Of a stretch of DNA of 64,000 nt, positions 37,370-47,474 are shown one piece after another. Position 1 is the stretch's first letter. Each line of letters opens with the position of its first letter. Location: assembly GCA_023362775.1 (NCBI GenBank), contig JALMGJ010000003.1:184409225-184473224 (forward strand), read 5' to 3'. The position numbers were made by a program, and so were the translations under genes. This DNA comes from Charina bottae (taxonomy: Eukaryota > Chordata > Lepidosauria > Squamata > Charinaidae). The notes beneath the pieces were generated by a model. That model saw only the letters and a list, made by a program, of their open reading frames with translations. It was not told the DNA's origin and did no database searches.

Positions 37370-38100
37370 TTCATAAGGAAGTTCCTGGAGTCTATGTAGG
37401 GATCTTAGTTATAGAAGTACAGATCATGCTTGAGATTAGTGATTTGCTTTGCAACATGCTAGTTTACCATTCACTTACTTATAATTACAAGAATCTTAAA
37501 ATAGAAATCCAGGTAGGGCAGAGAGTTCCAAGGGTGGTATGTCAAGCACATTAATGTTCATGGGTGCCATGTTGGGGATCAAGGTACGAGTTGATTACAT
37601 TTCTCCCCAGCCTGACATCCTAGAGCATCCCCTCATAGTGAATAGAATATTGTTCAGAAAAATGAGCAGCTCTACTAACCTTGGGAGGTAAACCACCCAT
37701 CAGATGAAATTCCAGTTTATTAGCCTCAGCCAATCCATTTTTACATCTAACAGCATCATCATCTAACCTACATTGGGAGGGGGAAAAAAGAGTGTTAGAT
37801 ACATATTAATGAATATTAATCTATGGAGAGCATCACCTTGTGGCTTCATGTGTATATGGTAAAAATAATAAGAGACAAAATAGACTCCTTTAGGATTCCA
37901 TAGTATAGATGTGAGGGAGAACCATCATCTGAACTTCCCCCTCCCTTGAGAAAATCATCAATATCCACACAAAAACACATTTCAGTGGGGATGAATCCTA
38001 TAAAAGAATGAGTTTAACAGCTGACTTAGTTTAATAACATTTGAAATTACATGAAAGTTAAATGGTACCATGCCCAATTACTTGAGTTTATACATAGGGT
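37370..38100. other. Intronic DNA without recognised features
   Basis: Nothing beyond short chance ORFs and AT-rich DNA is visible. Confidence 0.45.
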
Positions 38101-38104
38101 CCCC

Positions 38105-38337
38105 CCACCACCACCCTTGGTGCCTTTGAGACAATGTTGACTCCTGGCAACTGCTTGGACTAGTCCCTGCAGTTTTCTTGGCAAGATTGCAGAAGTGGCT
38201 TACCATTGCCTCCTTCCTAGGGCTGAGAGAGTGACTGGCCCAAGGTTACCCAGTTGGCTTTGTACCTTAGGCAGGACTGGAACTCACAGTCTCCCAGTTT
38301 CTACTCTAGTGCCTTAACCACTACACCAAACTCCTAC
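38105..38337 (-). mobile_element. tRNA-derived SINE (second subfamily)
   Basis: On the minus strand it begins GGAGTTTGGTGTAGTGGTTA, then GTGAGTTCCAGTCCTGCC as the B-box region, CCTTGGGCCAGTCACTCTCT, and a body GCCAAGAAAACTGCAGGGAC with CCAGGAGTCAACATTG. The copy at 63545-63762 has the same structure and orientation. The 3' body differs from Sauria SINEs. Confidence 0.75.
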
Positions 38338-38339
38338 AA

Positions 38340-39230
38340 CCTTGTTATAATGTGATATAAGATCATCTGATGATATTCTGCTCCTCAAATGTCACAGTTC
38401 AAGCAGAGATGACTACAACATCACTTTTCAGCACATACTTTGACATTATGTTAATTCAAATATTCTGGTTTAAACTATGTTGGAAGATGGGAATGTGCTA
38501 GTGCACATAGCAATTTACTCTCACATTGCTCCCAAATAAGCCAGAATCAGTAGGCAAAGGCAGTTTAGTATAAGCCCAAGTTTGGATGTGAAGCTGTCCT
38601 GGAACACACACACACAAAAAGTGAGAAATTACTATACTGCAAGTAATGGGCCAGTATAAATCATTTCTTACAAAACAAAATTCTTAACACTTAATGATGT
38701 CCAAATAAGACCAATTTGAAAAGCAGAAGGTAGTTGAAACGGAACTATTTTTATCTCACCTCTGAGCTTTGCCCAGTTTGCTTTACCAGATACTTCTACA
38801 AAAAGTGCCCCTACATCTTGAAGAAAGAAGCTAAGTGAGGGGCCTTTATGTCTATCCCAGACTTTACAACAAGGGACAGCAGCATTATTTGCAATGAAAA
38901 TTGTTTAGCAATTACAGCCACTCTTTCCCCCCCCCCCGCATTTCTCTTTTTTCTTTTGTTTGTTTTTTGTCATCCTTGTGAACCCTAAAGGAGTCAGTAC
39001 ATGTCCCTACGCTGCTTCAAATTACTCAGAAGACTACAGGGACTCTGTAAGTCATTGAAAAAAGAATACAACGTCTGTTAAAAGCTATATTTCTTTTAAG
39101 TCCACTCAGCTCGGACAGTCAAGAAGCTAGGCCTTAGTTTCAAGAAAGAGAAATTGGTTTGGCTGTTCCATAAATATGTGCCTATTTGAATGGAACATCC
39201 CATCTGTAATTAATTTTCTGATATTCATTT
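38340..39230. other. Intronic DNA without recognised features
   Basis: Contains a C-run at 38929-38938 and unique-looking sequence only. Confidence 0.45.
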
Positions 39231-39235
39231 CTTTT

Positions 39236-39423
39236 AAATATAAGCCAGCTATAAGCTCCTTCCTCCTCCTATTTTCCCCACGAAAACAACCCTGTGAGGT
39301 GAGTTGGGCTGAGAGTGACTGCCCCAAGGTCACCCAGCCAGCTTTCATGCCTAAGGCGGGACTAGAACTCACAGCCTCCTGGTTTCTAGCCTCTTGCCTT
39401 AACCACTAGACCAAACTGTCTCT
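39236..39423 (-). mobile_element. Sauria-type SINE, minus orientation
   Basis: Reverse complement of the Sauria head and body: GGTCTAGTGGTTAAGG, GTGAGTTCTAGTCCCGCCTT, GGGTGACCTTGGGGCAGTCA, then GGGGAAAATAGGAGGAGGAA. The BovB-like 3' end is missing or replaced, so the 3' part is truncated compared with the copy at 6283. Confidence 0.75.
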
Positions 39424-39429
39424 CTCAGG

Positions 39430-40400
39430 ACAGGAAATATCTTCATGGGCACATGACTCAAATGAAGAGGTAGCTCACTGTAGGCTCTAAATATAATGCA
39501 CATTTTTGCCACTATATCAATGATTATTATCTGTAAATGTTTTCCATACACTTGGTGATTCCATTGTCTTTCTACTTCAATTTCCTAGTAGTCAAACTAG
39601 ATCCAACTCGGGAAATTCTGTCTAGTTTGTTTTCTCCCTCCCTTTCTCCCTCTCTGTGGATAAGAGCTCTGCAGGATTGCATGCAACCCTGCCAATTGTC
39701 TAGACTTTGACTGGTGCTTTTCACAATATTGGGTGGCTTCTGTAAAATTGCTTAGGATTATTCTTCCCATACTTAATCACATTTACCTTTTTGACCATTA
39801 CCCAGTATATTTTGATCATATTGTTTAATCATTTGTACTAATTCTCACTTCATTTCAAATTGGGACTAATTTAAATAGCACTTTCTTTCTAACTGATGGT
39901 ATTTATATAAAGTTGTGGGTGTTGTTGTTTTTTTACATTTGAGTCATAGCAAAGCTCTAAAGTCAGCTATTTATAAAGCATCAAATACAAGGGATTAGTA
40001 GGCCCATTAAAATATACCTTTCTGAATTATCACATGTTTACATACCTTCTGTCACTTATATTCATCTCAATGTCGGTGTTTCTTCTCATAGTTTACCTGA
40101 AACATCTTCCAGACATCTAGTTGTCTGGATTTTAAGTTTTTAGAACCTGTTGCTTTGGGGGGGCATTGTCAAGTTAAGTGAGACAGATTCATTTTTAGAG
40201 AATCCCTTTTGGATGGAGAAAACCTAAATGTGTTCCTTCTCCAGAGAAGCTTGGCTTGTGCTGTCTTTATTGTTTCTCTGGCCAAGGTGAAGATTTCTAT
40301 TCAGCATATTTTTTAGTTTGTTCATTACTTTATATGAGCATTGCATTCTTATTAATTAATATTTTTTATTACTTGTAAGCTATCTAGCTGCTGGGAAGAC
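39430..40400. other. Intronic DNA without recognised features
   Basis: AT-rich and unique-looking. Short GAT/AAT runs occur at about 40404-40427 and (CA)11 at 40433-40454 on the border of the next element. Confidence 0.45.
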
Positions 40401-40457
40401 ATAATGATGATGATGATAATAATAATGTTTATACACACACACACACACACACATAAT

Positions 40458-41047
40458 TTTTATTAAAGTTTTTTACATGAATAAAAGAAATATGATATGA
40501 CTGTCCTTTTTCCCATGAAGATATGTGGTATTTGTTTATTTAATTTGTTTAATTAATTCAAAAATACTTTAAAATAAGCAAAATACAAATTCAGCCAACC
40601 CTTTATCCATTTTAAATTTTCATAGTCCAAACTCTTAGCAAGCTTTTTGCTGTAGATTAGTTTTAAATCTTTGTACGTATTTCTTTCTGTTTCCCTTTAT
40701 TCATGCTCTGGGTCATAGGAACACTCACCAGGAGGTCTAATTACTCTGCTGCTCTGAAGATCTCTGTAGTTAGGTCAGTCCCAGTGTCCCTTACAGGCTC
40801 CGTCGAGGCTGTGAGCATGATCTTTCTTCCTTGGCTTCTGGTGCTCTTATTCATGAGTCACCTGCAGGGTTTCTGCAGGCTTCCTCACGGGGAGCTGCCT
40901 TCCAAAGCACATCTGGGCAATCTCTTTGGCTTCTCCTTATCCGGAGAAGCTCCACTGGTCCAGGCTCACTGCCTGGTCACAGTTCTCCACATCAGCATCG
41001 TCCCTGCTCTTCAAGGATGCATCAGCCATTTTCTCCACCCGGAAAAC
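40458..41047 (-). mobile_element. Short L1-related element (5' end joined to 3' end, little in between)
   Basis: On the minus strand the right end is GC-rich (41047 to about 40700), and the left end has A-rich sequence with TTTAATAAAAATTATGTG. TTATCCGGAGAAGCTCCACT near 40939 resembles TTATCCGGAGAGGTTCTACT near 58378 in the L1-like unit at 56810-58450, which suggests a shared 5' region. An imperfect direct repeat (ATGATAATAATAATGTTTAT left, ATGATGATAATGTTC right) may be the target duplication. No ORF2 is present. Confidence 0.5.
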
Positions 41048-41149
41048 CTATGATGATAATGTTCTTGATGATGATACAGATGTGAAACTGAGGATGAAAG
41101 AATAGCAGCTGATCTGTAGCTTGAATCATGTCAACTGGATTTCTATTTT

Positions 41150-41198
41150 CTCAGTGGAAACGTTTCGCTCCTTATCCAAGGAGCTTCTTCAGTCTGAG
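41150..41198 (-). ncRNA. Hammerhead-ribozyme-like motif
   Basis: On the minus strand, CTGAAGA (41192-41186) is followed by one A, then a 7-bp stem GCTCCTT/AAGGAGC closed by GGAT, then GAAA and CGTT. This order (CUGANGA, stem II, GAAA, short stem III, NUH) is that of a type I hammerhead. GTT would be the cleavage triplet. A weak stem I is possible between the sequences before CTGAAGA and after CGTT (TC/GA, a bulge, then TGAG/CTCA). The extra A after CTGAAGA departs from the canonical core, so activity is doubtful. Penelope-like elements are known to carry hammerheads. Confidence 0.4.
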
Positions 41199-41263
41199 CA
41201 AAGTTGGTAAGGGAATCCTAAATATGTTTCTAGGTAGCTGTGTGACCTTACACCTGGGGTCAT

Positions 41264-41267
<4 letters not shown>

Positions 41268-41305
<38 letters not shown>
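41268..41305. repeat. (TA)n microsatellite
   Basis: About 19 TA units lie between the two inverted arms of the Penelope-like insertion. Confidence 0.95.
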
Positions 41306-41307
<2 letters not shown>

Positions 41308-41409
41308 GTTTCCACTGAGAAAATAGAAATCCAGTTAACATGATTCAAGCTACAGACAATTCCACCTGGATGACTGAGAACCTTCATAGACAAATAGCAG
41401 CTGATGTAA

Positions 41410-41833
41410 TTTGAACAGGTCACACTGACCCTCTGGGCTGCTATTGTTTTCTGCCCTTTTTACTTCACACGCTGCCTGCTTTATTTTTATAGACTGGTAT
41501 GGAAAAGTTCTGTCCTCAATGTTTTATTTCTAAGTTTAGTTTTATACGGATAATAAAGCTTCAAATCTCAATGTATTGTCGAAGGCTTGAAAATCTCAAT
41601 TGAGAATTTTCAGTCCTGAAGCAAATGGGTTTGCATTTCTCTCTGCTGCTGCTCTTGTGCCTAATCATTCACATTTTAATTCTTATCTTAAATCAGTTGT
41701 CAGATTGTATCTCAAATACTTTGGGCTAATATTCACATTAGATAATGGGTATTGTATTGTGGGGGGAATTAACTGTAGAGCAGTGAGAGATATTCAGTCC
41801 AATATTACTGAAAGGTAAATCTAAAGAATATTT
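41410..41833. other. Intronic DNA with one small repeat fragment
   Basis: ATGTATTGTCGAAGGCTTG at 41571-41589 matches the end of the Penelope-like repeat seen at 19980-20014 in opposite orientation. The rest is unique-looking. Confidence 0.4.
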
Positions 41834-41837
41834 TTGT

Positions 41838-42405
41838 TGTTTATTCATTCAGTCGCTTCCGACTCTTCATGACTTCATGGACCAGCCCATGGCAGAGCTT
41901 CCTGTTGGCCGTCACCATCCCCAGCTCCCCCAAGGTCGAGTCCATCACCTCCAGAATATCATCCATCCATCTTGCCCTTGGTCGGCCCCTCTTCCCTTTG
42001 CCTTCCACTTTCCCTAGTATCAGCATCTTCTCCAGGGTATCCTGTCTTCTCATTATGTGGCCAAAGTACTTCAGTTTTGCCTTTAATATCATTCCCTCAA
42101 ATGAGCAGTCTGGCTTTATTTCCTGGAGTATGGACTGGTTTGATCTTGCAGTCCAAGGCACTCAGAATTTTCCTCCAAAACCACAGTTAAAAAGCATCTA
42201 TCTTCCTTTGCTCAGCCTTCCTTATGGTCCAGCTCTCGCAGCCATAGGTTACTACAGGAAATACCATTGCTTTAACTATGCGGACCTTTGTTGTCAGTGT
42301 GATGTCTCTGCTCTTAACTATTTTTTCAAGATTTGTCATTGCTCTCCTCCCAAGAAGTAAATGTCTTCTGATTTCCTGGCTGCAGTCAGCGTCTGCAGTC
42401 TAAAG
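41838..42405 (-). mobile_element. BovB (RTE) LINE 3' fragment with ORF C-terminus
   Basis: The minus-strand ORF 42161-41841 encodes LKYFGHIMRRQDTLEKMLIL, RGRPRARWMDDILEVMDSTL and KSRKRLNE, the C-terminal end of the BovB reverse transcriptase ORF. Upstream on the minus strand, 42405-42160, earlier RT-related sequence is still recognisable but frameshifted. The + strand text TCAGTCGCTTCCGACTCTTC is the complement of the BovB 3' end. It is 5'-truncated and inactive. Confidence 0.85.
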
Positions 42406-43313
42406 AATATTACTGGAACCTAAGCCCTTAAAGTAACTAAACAATGAATAATGCTCTCAAGTTCTTTTGGAATAATCCCCTTCATTCCATCTCATTTCTG
42501 ATTTTCTGCTTTCCCCTTCTCCAATAATCAGTCAATATTCTACCTCCAAATGGACATGCTCTGTCCTTATTGATTATATTCCCTTGTCTCTTCCTTCACT
42601 TCATCAAATGTGATGTACAGTGATGACTCACTTGCTGGATCATCAGCTTGTTGTGGTGAGTGGGCTTGTGTGTTCCCAATGAACCCCGTGAGCGAAGCCG
42701 TCGGGAGTCATGTACTCCTGGTAGGGTCACCCATGGCGGTAAGGTCCAGGGGGAGGAACCAGGCAAAGAACAATCCAAGAAAGTCCTCAACGGCAGAACA
42801 GGCAGAAGATAACAAGGTGTATTGTTACAACGGCTGCGAAGGCGGATGAAGGCTGCAGCAGACAAAAGGTCACCAATCGTCATGGTATCCATGCCATTGG
42901 ATTAGAGCCTTTTTCTGTGAAGGTTGTGTGCTGATCGTTGTGCACCGATCTCCACACATAAAACAAATCCATGCACAGGCGTCTTCCAACCACACCAAAC
43001 CCAAAACAACCAAAAGTCCCATGGCGATTGACGAATGGCAACGGGGGCAGGACTGTGAAATCCGGAAGCTCCTAGTCATGGACCAGCACATGGACGGTGG
43101 ATACGGATTCAGTTGCCCTGACTCAAGGATCGAGGCAGTTGAGTAGTTTGGCAGCGGTATACACGACTGAGCAGCCCTATTTAGGATCTACTCTGCTCAC
43201 CCCATATGGGGAGGGGGCTAGAAAAGGTGCCCTAAACATAGTCTGCCTCATATTCTCCCTGACTGGATTACCGCGACCAGTGGGGTCACCATCTAGCGGT
43301 CGTAAAAAAACAC

Positions 43314-44156
43314 ATGAATTTTGGAACATGGAATATATGGACACTGCAAGACAATATGGATAGTGAACGACCTGAACGTAGGACTGCCATTATTGCAAGG
43401 GAGCTGAGACGTTTTAATATTGATATAGCAGCACTCCAAGAAACTCGAAGAGCAGGAGAAGGACAGTTGAAGGAAGAAAAAGGAGGTTATACCTTCTTTT
43501 GGAAAGGACTGCCTGAACAAGAACGACAAATACATGGGGTAGGCTTTGCTATCAAAAAGGACCCTGTGAAGCTCTTGTCAGAAGTTCCCACTGGGATTAA
43601 CGAACAACTCTCAACTCTCCGAATAAAACTCGCCAAAAACCAACAGGCAACTATCCTAAGTGCTTACGCACCAACACTAGATGCAGATGAGGATATCACA
43701 GTTCCCTCTGTGGGGGGAGATGGGCGGTGATATAAGTATGATTGATAAATAAATAAATAAATAAATAAATAAATCAAGGAAAATTTTTATACCCATCTGG
43801 ACACCATCTTATCAGAGATACCAAAGGAGGATAAAATTATCCTCCTGGGCAATTTCAATGCAAGAGTTGGGCGTGACTTTGATTTGTGGCCAGGGATCAT
43901 TGGGAAAGAAGGAGTTGACAACAGCAACACGAATGGAATCTTACTTCTGACTAAATGTGCAGAGCATAACCTTGTCATTACTAACACACTCTTTCGCCAG
44001 AAAAATAAATTTAAAACATCATGGAAGCACCCACAGTCGAAGCACTGGCATCTTTTAGATTATGTAATTGTCCGTGCTAGAGATCGCCATGATGTACTTC
44101 TCACCAGAGCCATGACGAGCGCCGATGACTGCTGGACAGACCATCGATTAATTTGA
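43314..44156 (+). pseudogene. Endonuclease domain of RTE-like LINE, copy A (interrupted)
   Basis: The frame starts MNFGTWNIWTL with the N of the first catalytic motif, then IDIAALQETRRAG (catalytic Glu), SAYAPTLDADEDI, a 78-bp insertion at 43699-43776, then LLGNFNARVGRDFD, WKHPQSKHWHLLDYVI and DCWTDHRLI. APE-type endonucleases nick target DNA to prime reverse transcription. Two oddities stand out. The usual GDFNA aspartate is Asn here (AAT at 43851-43853), as in copy B. A CGA to TGA change at 44154-44156 ends the frame, while copy B keeps CGA, which is consistent with CpG decay. The start codon is uncertain because the frame upstream is open only to about 43300. Confidence 0.85.
43699..43772 (+). 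mobile_element. Short retroelement tail inserted in the LINE endonuclease
   Basis: Copy B reads GAGGATATCAAGGAAAAT without a break, so copy A carries an insert here. The insert begins CAGTTCCCTCTGTGGGGGGA, continues GATGGGCGGTGATATAAG and ends in (TAAA)n. ATCA is repeated at 43695-43698 and 43773-43776. It looks like a heavily 5'-truncated SINE or LINE tail. Confidence 0.8.
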
Positions 44157-44162
44157 TCCACG

Positions 44163-46578
44163 ATGGCCATAAAGATTGTCCCTCATCGTAGGCTCCAAGG
44201 AAGAAAACCAAGGCGTAAAATGAATACACTGGCCCTTCAAGATTCTATTAAACGAGCTTGCTTTCAATCAACTCTCAAGGAATATGTGCCTATGGAATTT
44301 CCTGAAAATGTTGAGGAACACTGGACTAAATTGAAGACTTCTATTATTTCAGCCTGTGAACAAACTATCGGATACCAGACTAAGAGACATCAGGACTGGT
44401 TTGATGAGAACGATAGTGAGATTGAACATATTATTGACAAGAAAAGGAAAGCCTTCCAGATATGGCAAAAAGATATTAACTGTGCCGTTAAGAAAAAAAT
44501 CTATGCCAGTGCAAAGGCAGAAGTCCAAAGAAGAACTAGAGAACTTAAGAACATATGGTGGATTAAAAAAGCCCAAGAAACCCAACATTTTGCAGATGCT
44601 CATGATGCACGGGGCTTTTTTAATGCCATAAAGGCCATCTATGGACCAACAAACCATGGTACAAATCCCTTACGCTCAGTAGATGGTGCTAAACTTCTAA
44701 AGGACAAAGAGTCTATTGCACTGTGCTGGAAAGAGCATTACTACAATCTCCTTAATCGTCACTCTACTGTGGCTGATGAAGTCTTCTTGCAAATCCCGCA
44801 AAAACAAATAAGAAATGAGCTTGCAGTACCCCCTAGTTTGGAGGAAGTCAGTAAAGCCACTAAACAAATGAAAAATAACAAAGCTAGTGGACCTGATGGG
44901 ATTCCTGCTGAAGTCTTTAAAGAAGGTGGGCCTGAACTTACACAACAACTTCAAAAAGCTCATCGAAAAAATCTGGATGAGGGAGGAGATTCCAGCAGAC
45001 TTTAGGGATGCCATAATTATCACTCTCTTTAAAAAGGGTGATAGAACAGACTGTGGAAACTATCGAGGCATCTCCCTTCTAGCCACAGCAGGCAAAATCC
45101 TGGCAAAGATCATTGCAAACCGTCTCCTATCTGTATCAGAAGACATCCTCCCTGAAACGCAAAATGGCTTCCGCCCTTCCAGGGGAACAGTGGATATGAT
45201 CTTCACTGCACGACAGCTTCAAGAAAAATGCAAGGAGCAAAACCGCCCTCTGTACATGGCGTTTATTGATCTGACTAAAGCTTTTGATACTGTAAATCGT
45301 ACTGCTCTCTGGACCATCATTCTGAAAATCAGATGCCCTGATAAATTTTTGAACATCTTGCGGTTACTCCATGACGACATGGTGGCAACAATCCTGAATA
45401 ACAATGGCTCTCAAAGCGATCCATTTAAAGTGGAATCCAGCGTTAAACAGGGATGTGTTATTGCTCCAACCTTATTCGCTATCTTCATCGCTATGATTAT
45501 ACACCTTGTTGAAGAGAAACTTCCTTCTGGTGTAGAAATTATATATCGAACAGATGGAAAGCTTTTTAATCTTAGTAGGCTGAAAGCAAAAAATAAGGTA
45601 ATTGCAACTTCTGTTATAGAACTTCAATATGCTGATGATAACGTAGTCTGTGCACACTCCGAGGAAGATCTTCAAACTATCCTAAACATCTTTCCAGAAG
45701 CATATGAAAAGCTCGGCCTCTTGATTAACATTAAAAAAACCAAAGGGCTTTACCAGCAACTTCGAACCAATCCCTCCGCAGCGCCATCAATCCAGCTTAA
45801 AGGTGTGTCACTAGAAAATGTCGATCACTTTTCTTATCTCGGCAGCCATCTATCTACAAAAGCCGACATCGACGCTGAAATTCAGCATCGCCTGAGCTCT
45901 GCGAGTGTAGCTTTCTCCCGAATGAAGCGTAGAGTGTTTGAGGATCGGGACATTCGCAGGGAGACCAAAATGCTTGTTTACAAAGCCATTGTGCTACCAA
46001 CCCTTCTGTACGCCTGTGAAACATGGACCCTCTACAAACGCCACCTCCAACTTCTTGAAAGATTCCATCAACGCTGCCTCCGAAAAATTCTGCAGATTAC
46101 TTGGGAAGATAGGCGGACTAATGTTAGCGTATTAGAAGAAGCGAAAACCACCAGCATTGAAACAATGATCATCCAACATCAACTTCGCTGGACCGGCCAT
46201 GTTGTTCGAATGCCTGACCATCGTCTTCCAAATCAGCTACTTTACTCCCAACTTAAGAATGGAAAACGGAATATTGGTGGACAGCAAAAGAGATTCAAAG
46301 ATACTCTCAAAGCTAATTTAAAAAAATGTAATATCAGCATTGAGAACTGGGAAGCCCTAACTCATGAGCATTTCAATTGGAGGTCATCCTTTATTAATGG
46401 CGCTATGGACTTTGAAGAAGCACAAGTACAGGGCGAAAGGGGGAAAAGAGCTAAAAGGAAGGCACGTCAGGCAAACCCTCATCATTACCGTCTCCCACCT
46501 GGAAGCCTATGCCCTCATTGTGGGAGGTTGTGCGGATCCAGAATTGGCCTTTATAGCCACTTACGGATCCACTGTTAA
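44163..46578 (+). pseudogene. Reverse transcriptase and C2H2 zinc finger of RTE-like LINE, copy A (frameshifted)
   Basis: The first frame (44163 to about 44950) covers the linker and the start of the RT (NNKASGPDGIPAEVFKEGG). The second frame, shifted by +1, continues HNNFKKLIEKIW, FKKGDRTDCGNYRGISLLA, YMAFIDLTKAFDTVNRT, VKQGCVIAPTLFAIF and the catalytic YADD (45628-45639). It then gives the RTE-type thumb (SYLGSHLSTKADIDAEIQ, YACETWTL, RWTGHVVRMPDH) and ends with CPHCGRLCGSRIGLYSHLRI followed by H, a C-x2-C-x12-H-x3-H finger. The protein would copy element RNA at the nicked target. The same frame break occurs in copy B. Confidence 0.9.
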
Positions 46579-46929
46579 AATTTTACCTTTGGAAGACAAT
46601 CCTCCTCGGCTACGAGTGATCGCCAATGAATGAAATGACAGTGATGACATACATTGTCATGATCAACTGATTAAAATCCAAACCAAACTATCCTTGCAAC
46701 TGTTTACATCCTGAATCATGTCCATATCATTTGCTTGTGATGGAGAGTCATTTGGATAATAGAGTGCTGGCTCAGAATTAGTTGCACTTCACAAGGACTG
46801 TTAAAAGTGTGTTTAGCCAAAGCATGGAGAACTTGACTAGGATGGATTTAAATTGAATCATGTTGTATTGGACACTGACATCTGAAATAAGAACCTCACA
46901 TAAATGCTTTGATTAGTAGAAGGAGCACT

Positions 46930-47470
46930 ACATTTGAAAAAGACTTATATATGTAGGTTGTCCGAAATTAAATATGATTCAGCAGTATGTCAAAATTGCA
47001 AAAAGGGTGAATGCAATTTCAGTTTACATCAATACAAATATGGAAAATAGTAGTTCCACTTTATTTAGCAATAGATACCGACATAAGTGTTGTGTTCGGT
47101 TCTGGGCATCACACTTTAAGAAAGATTCGGGCAATATGGAAAGGTTTCATAAAGGCCAGAAAAGGATGTTCAGGAGACTAGAAATGAAGTCTCGTGAAGT
47201 GAGATTGAAGGAACTGGGAATGCTTAGTATTCAGAAGAGCAGGCTATGGGAGAATATTATGGCACTTTTCGTGTACCTGGAAACATATCATGCAGAAGAC
47301 AGTTAAAGCATTCTATTCTATATTTTCCCAAAGCACCAAATATAGAATAATGGATTTAAATTACAGAAGGCAGATTCTGATTGAATGTTTGAAAAAACTT
47401 CCTAATTGGATGAGCAGTTCAAGAGTGGAACTAATTACCCAGAGATATGGTGTGCCCTTTCACTGGATTT
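46930..47470 (+). mobile_element. CR1 LINE fragment, plus orientation
   Basis: ATGATTCAGCAGTATGTCAA, GTTCGGTTCTGGGCATCACA, TTTAAGAAAGATTCGGGCAA, GAAGGAACTGGGAATGCTTA, AATGGATTTAAATTACAGAA and AAAAAACTTCCTAA appear in the order found in CR1 3' regions. It is diverged, with no intact ORF. Confidence 0.75.
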
Positions 47471-47474
47471 GCTC

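Larger units (their letters stand above)
41114..41392. mobile_element. Penelope-like inverted insertion with 13-bp target duplication
   Basis: The direct repeat AATAGCAGCTGAT lies at 41101-41113 and 41393-41405. Inside, 41113-41163 and 41306-41356 are 51-bp inverted arms differing at one position (TCTGTAGCTTGAATCATGTC on the left). Between them lie a hammerhead-like segment and a (TA)n run. The GGAAACGTTTCGCTCC...GGAGCTTCTTCAGTC text is one I associate with Penelope-like retroelements, which often insert with inverted structure. The family name is from recognition. Confidence 0.65.
42628..46637 (+). mobile_element. RTE-like LINE, copy A, near full length with 11-bp target duplication
   Basis: A 4.0-kb element delimited by ACAGTGATGAC at 42617-42627 and 46638-46648. 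It has a 5' UTR-like region of about 690 bp, an apurinic-endonuclease-like domain, a reverse transcriptase, a C-terminal zinc finger, and a very short 3' UTR ending CGCCAATG plus ATGA-type repeats. The layout, with one main ORF, a short 3' UTR and simple tail, fits the RTE group, but it is distinct from the BovB fragment next to it. It is disabled by a nested insertion, a nonsense codon and a frameshift. A close relative lies inverted at 49024-52171. Confidence 0.9.

Noticed and set aside
43314..46578. A domesticated host gene from the RTE-like LINE
   Set aside because: Copy A is broken by an insertion, a nonsense codon and a frameshift, and it still sits between target duplications. Ordinary dead LINE.
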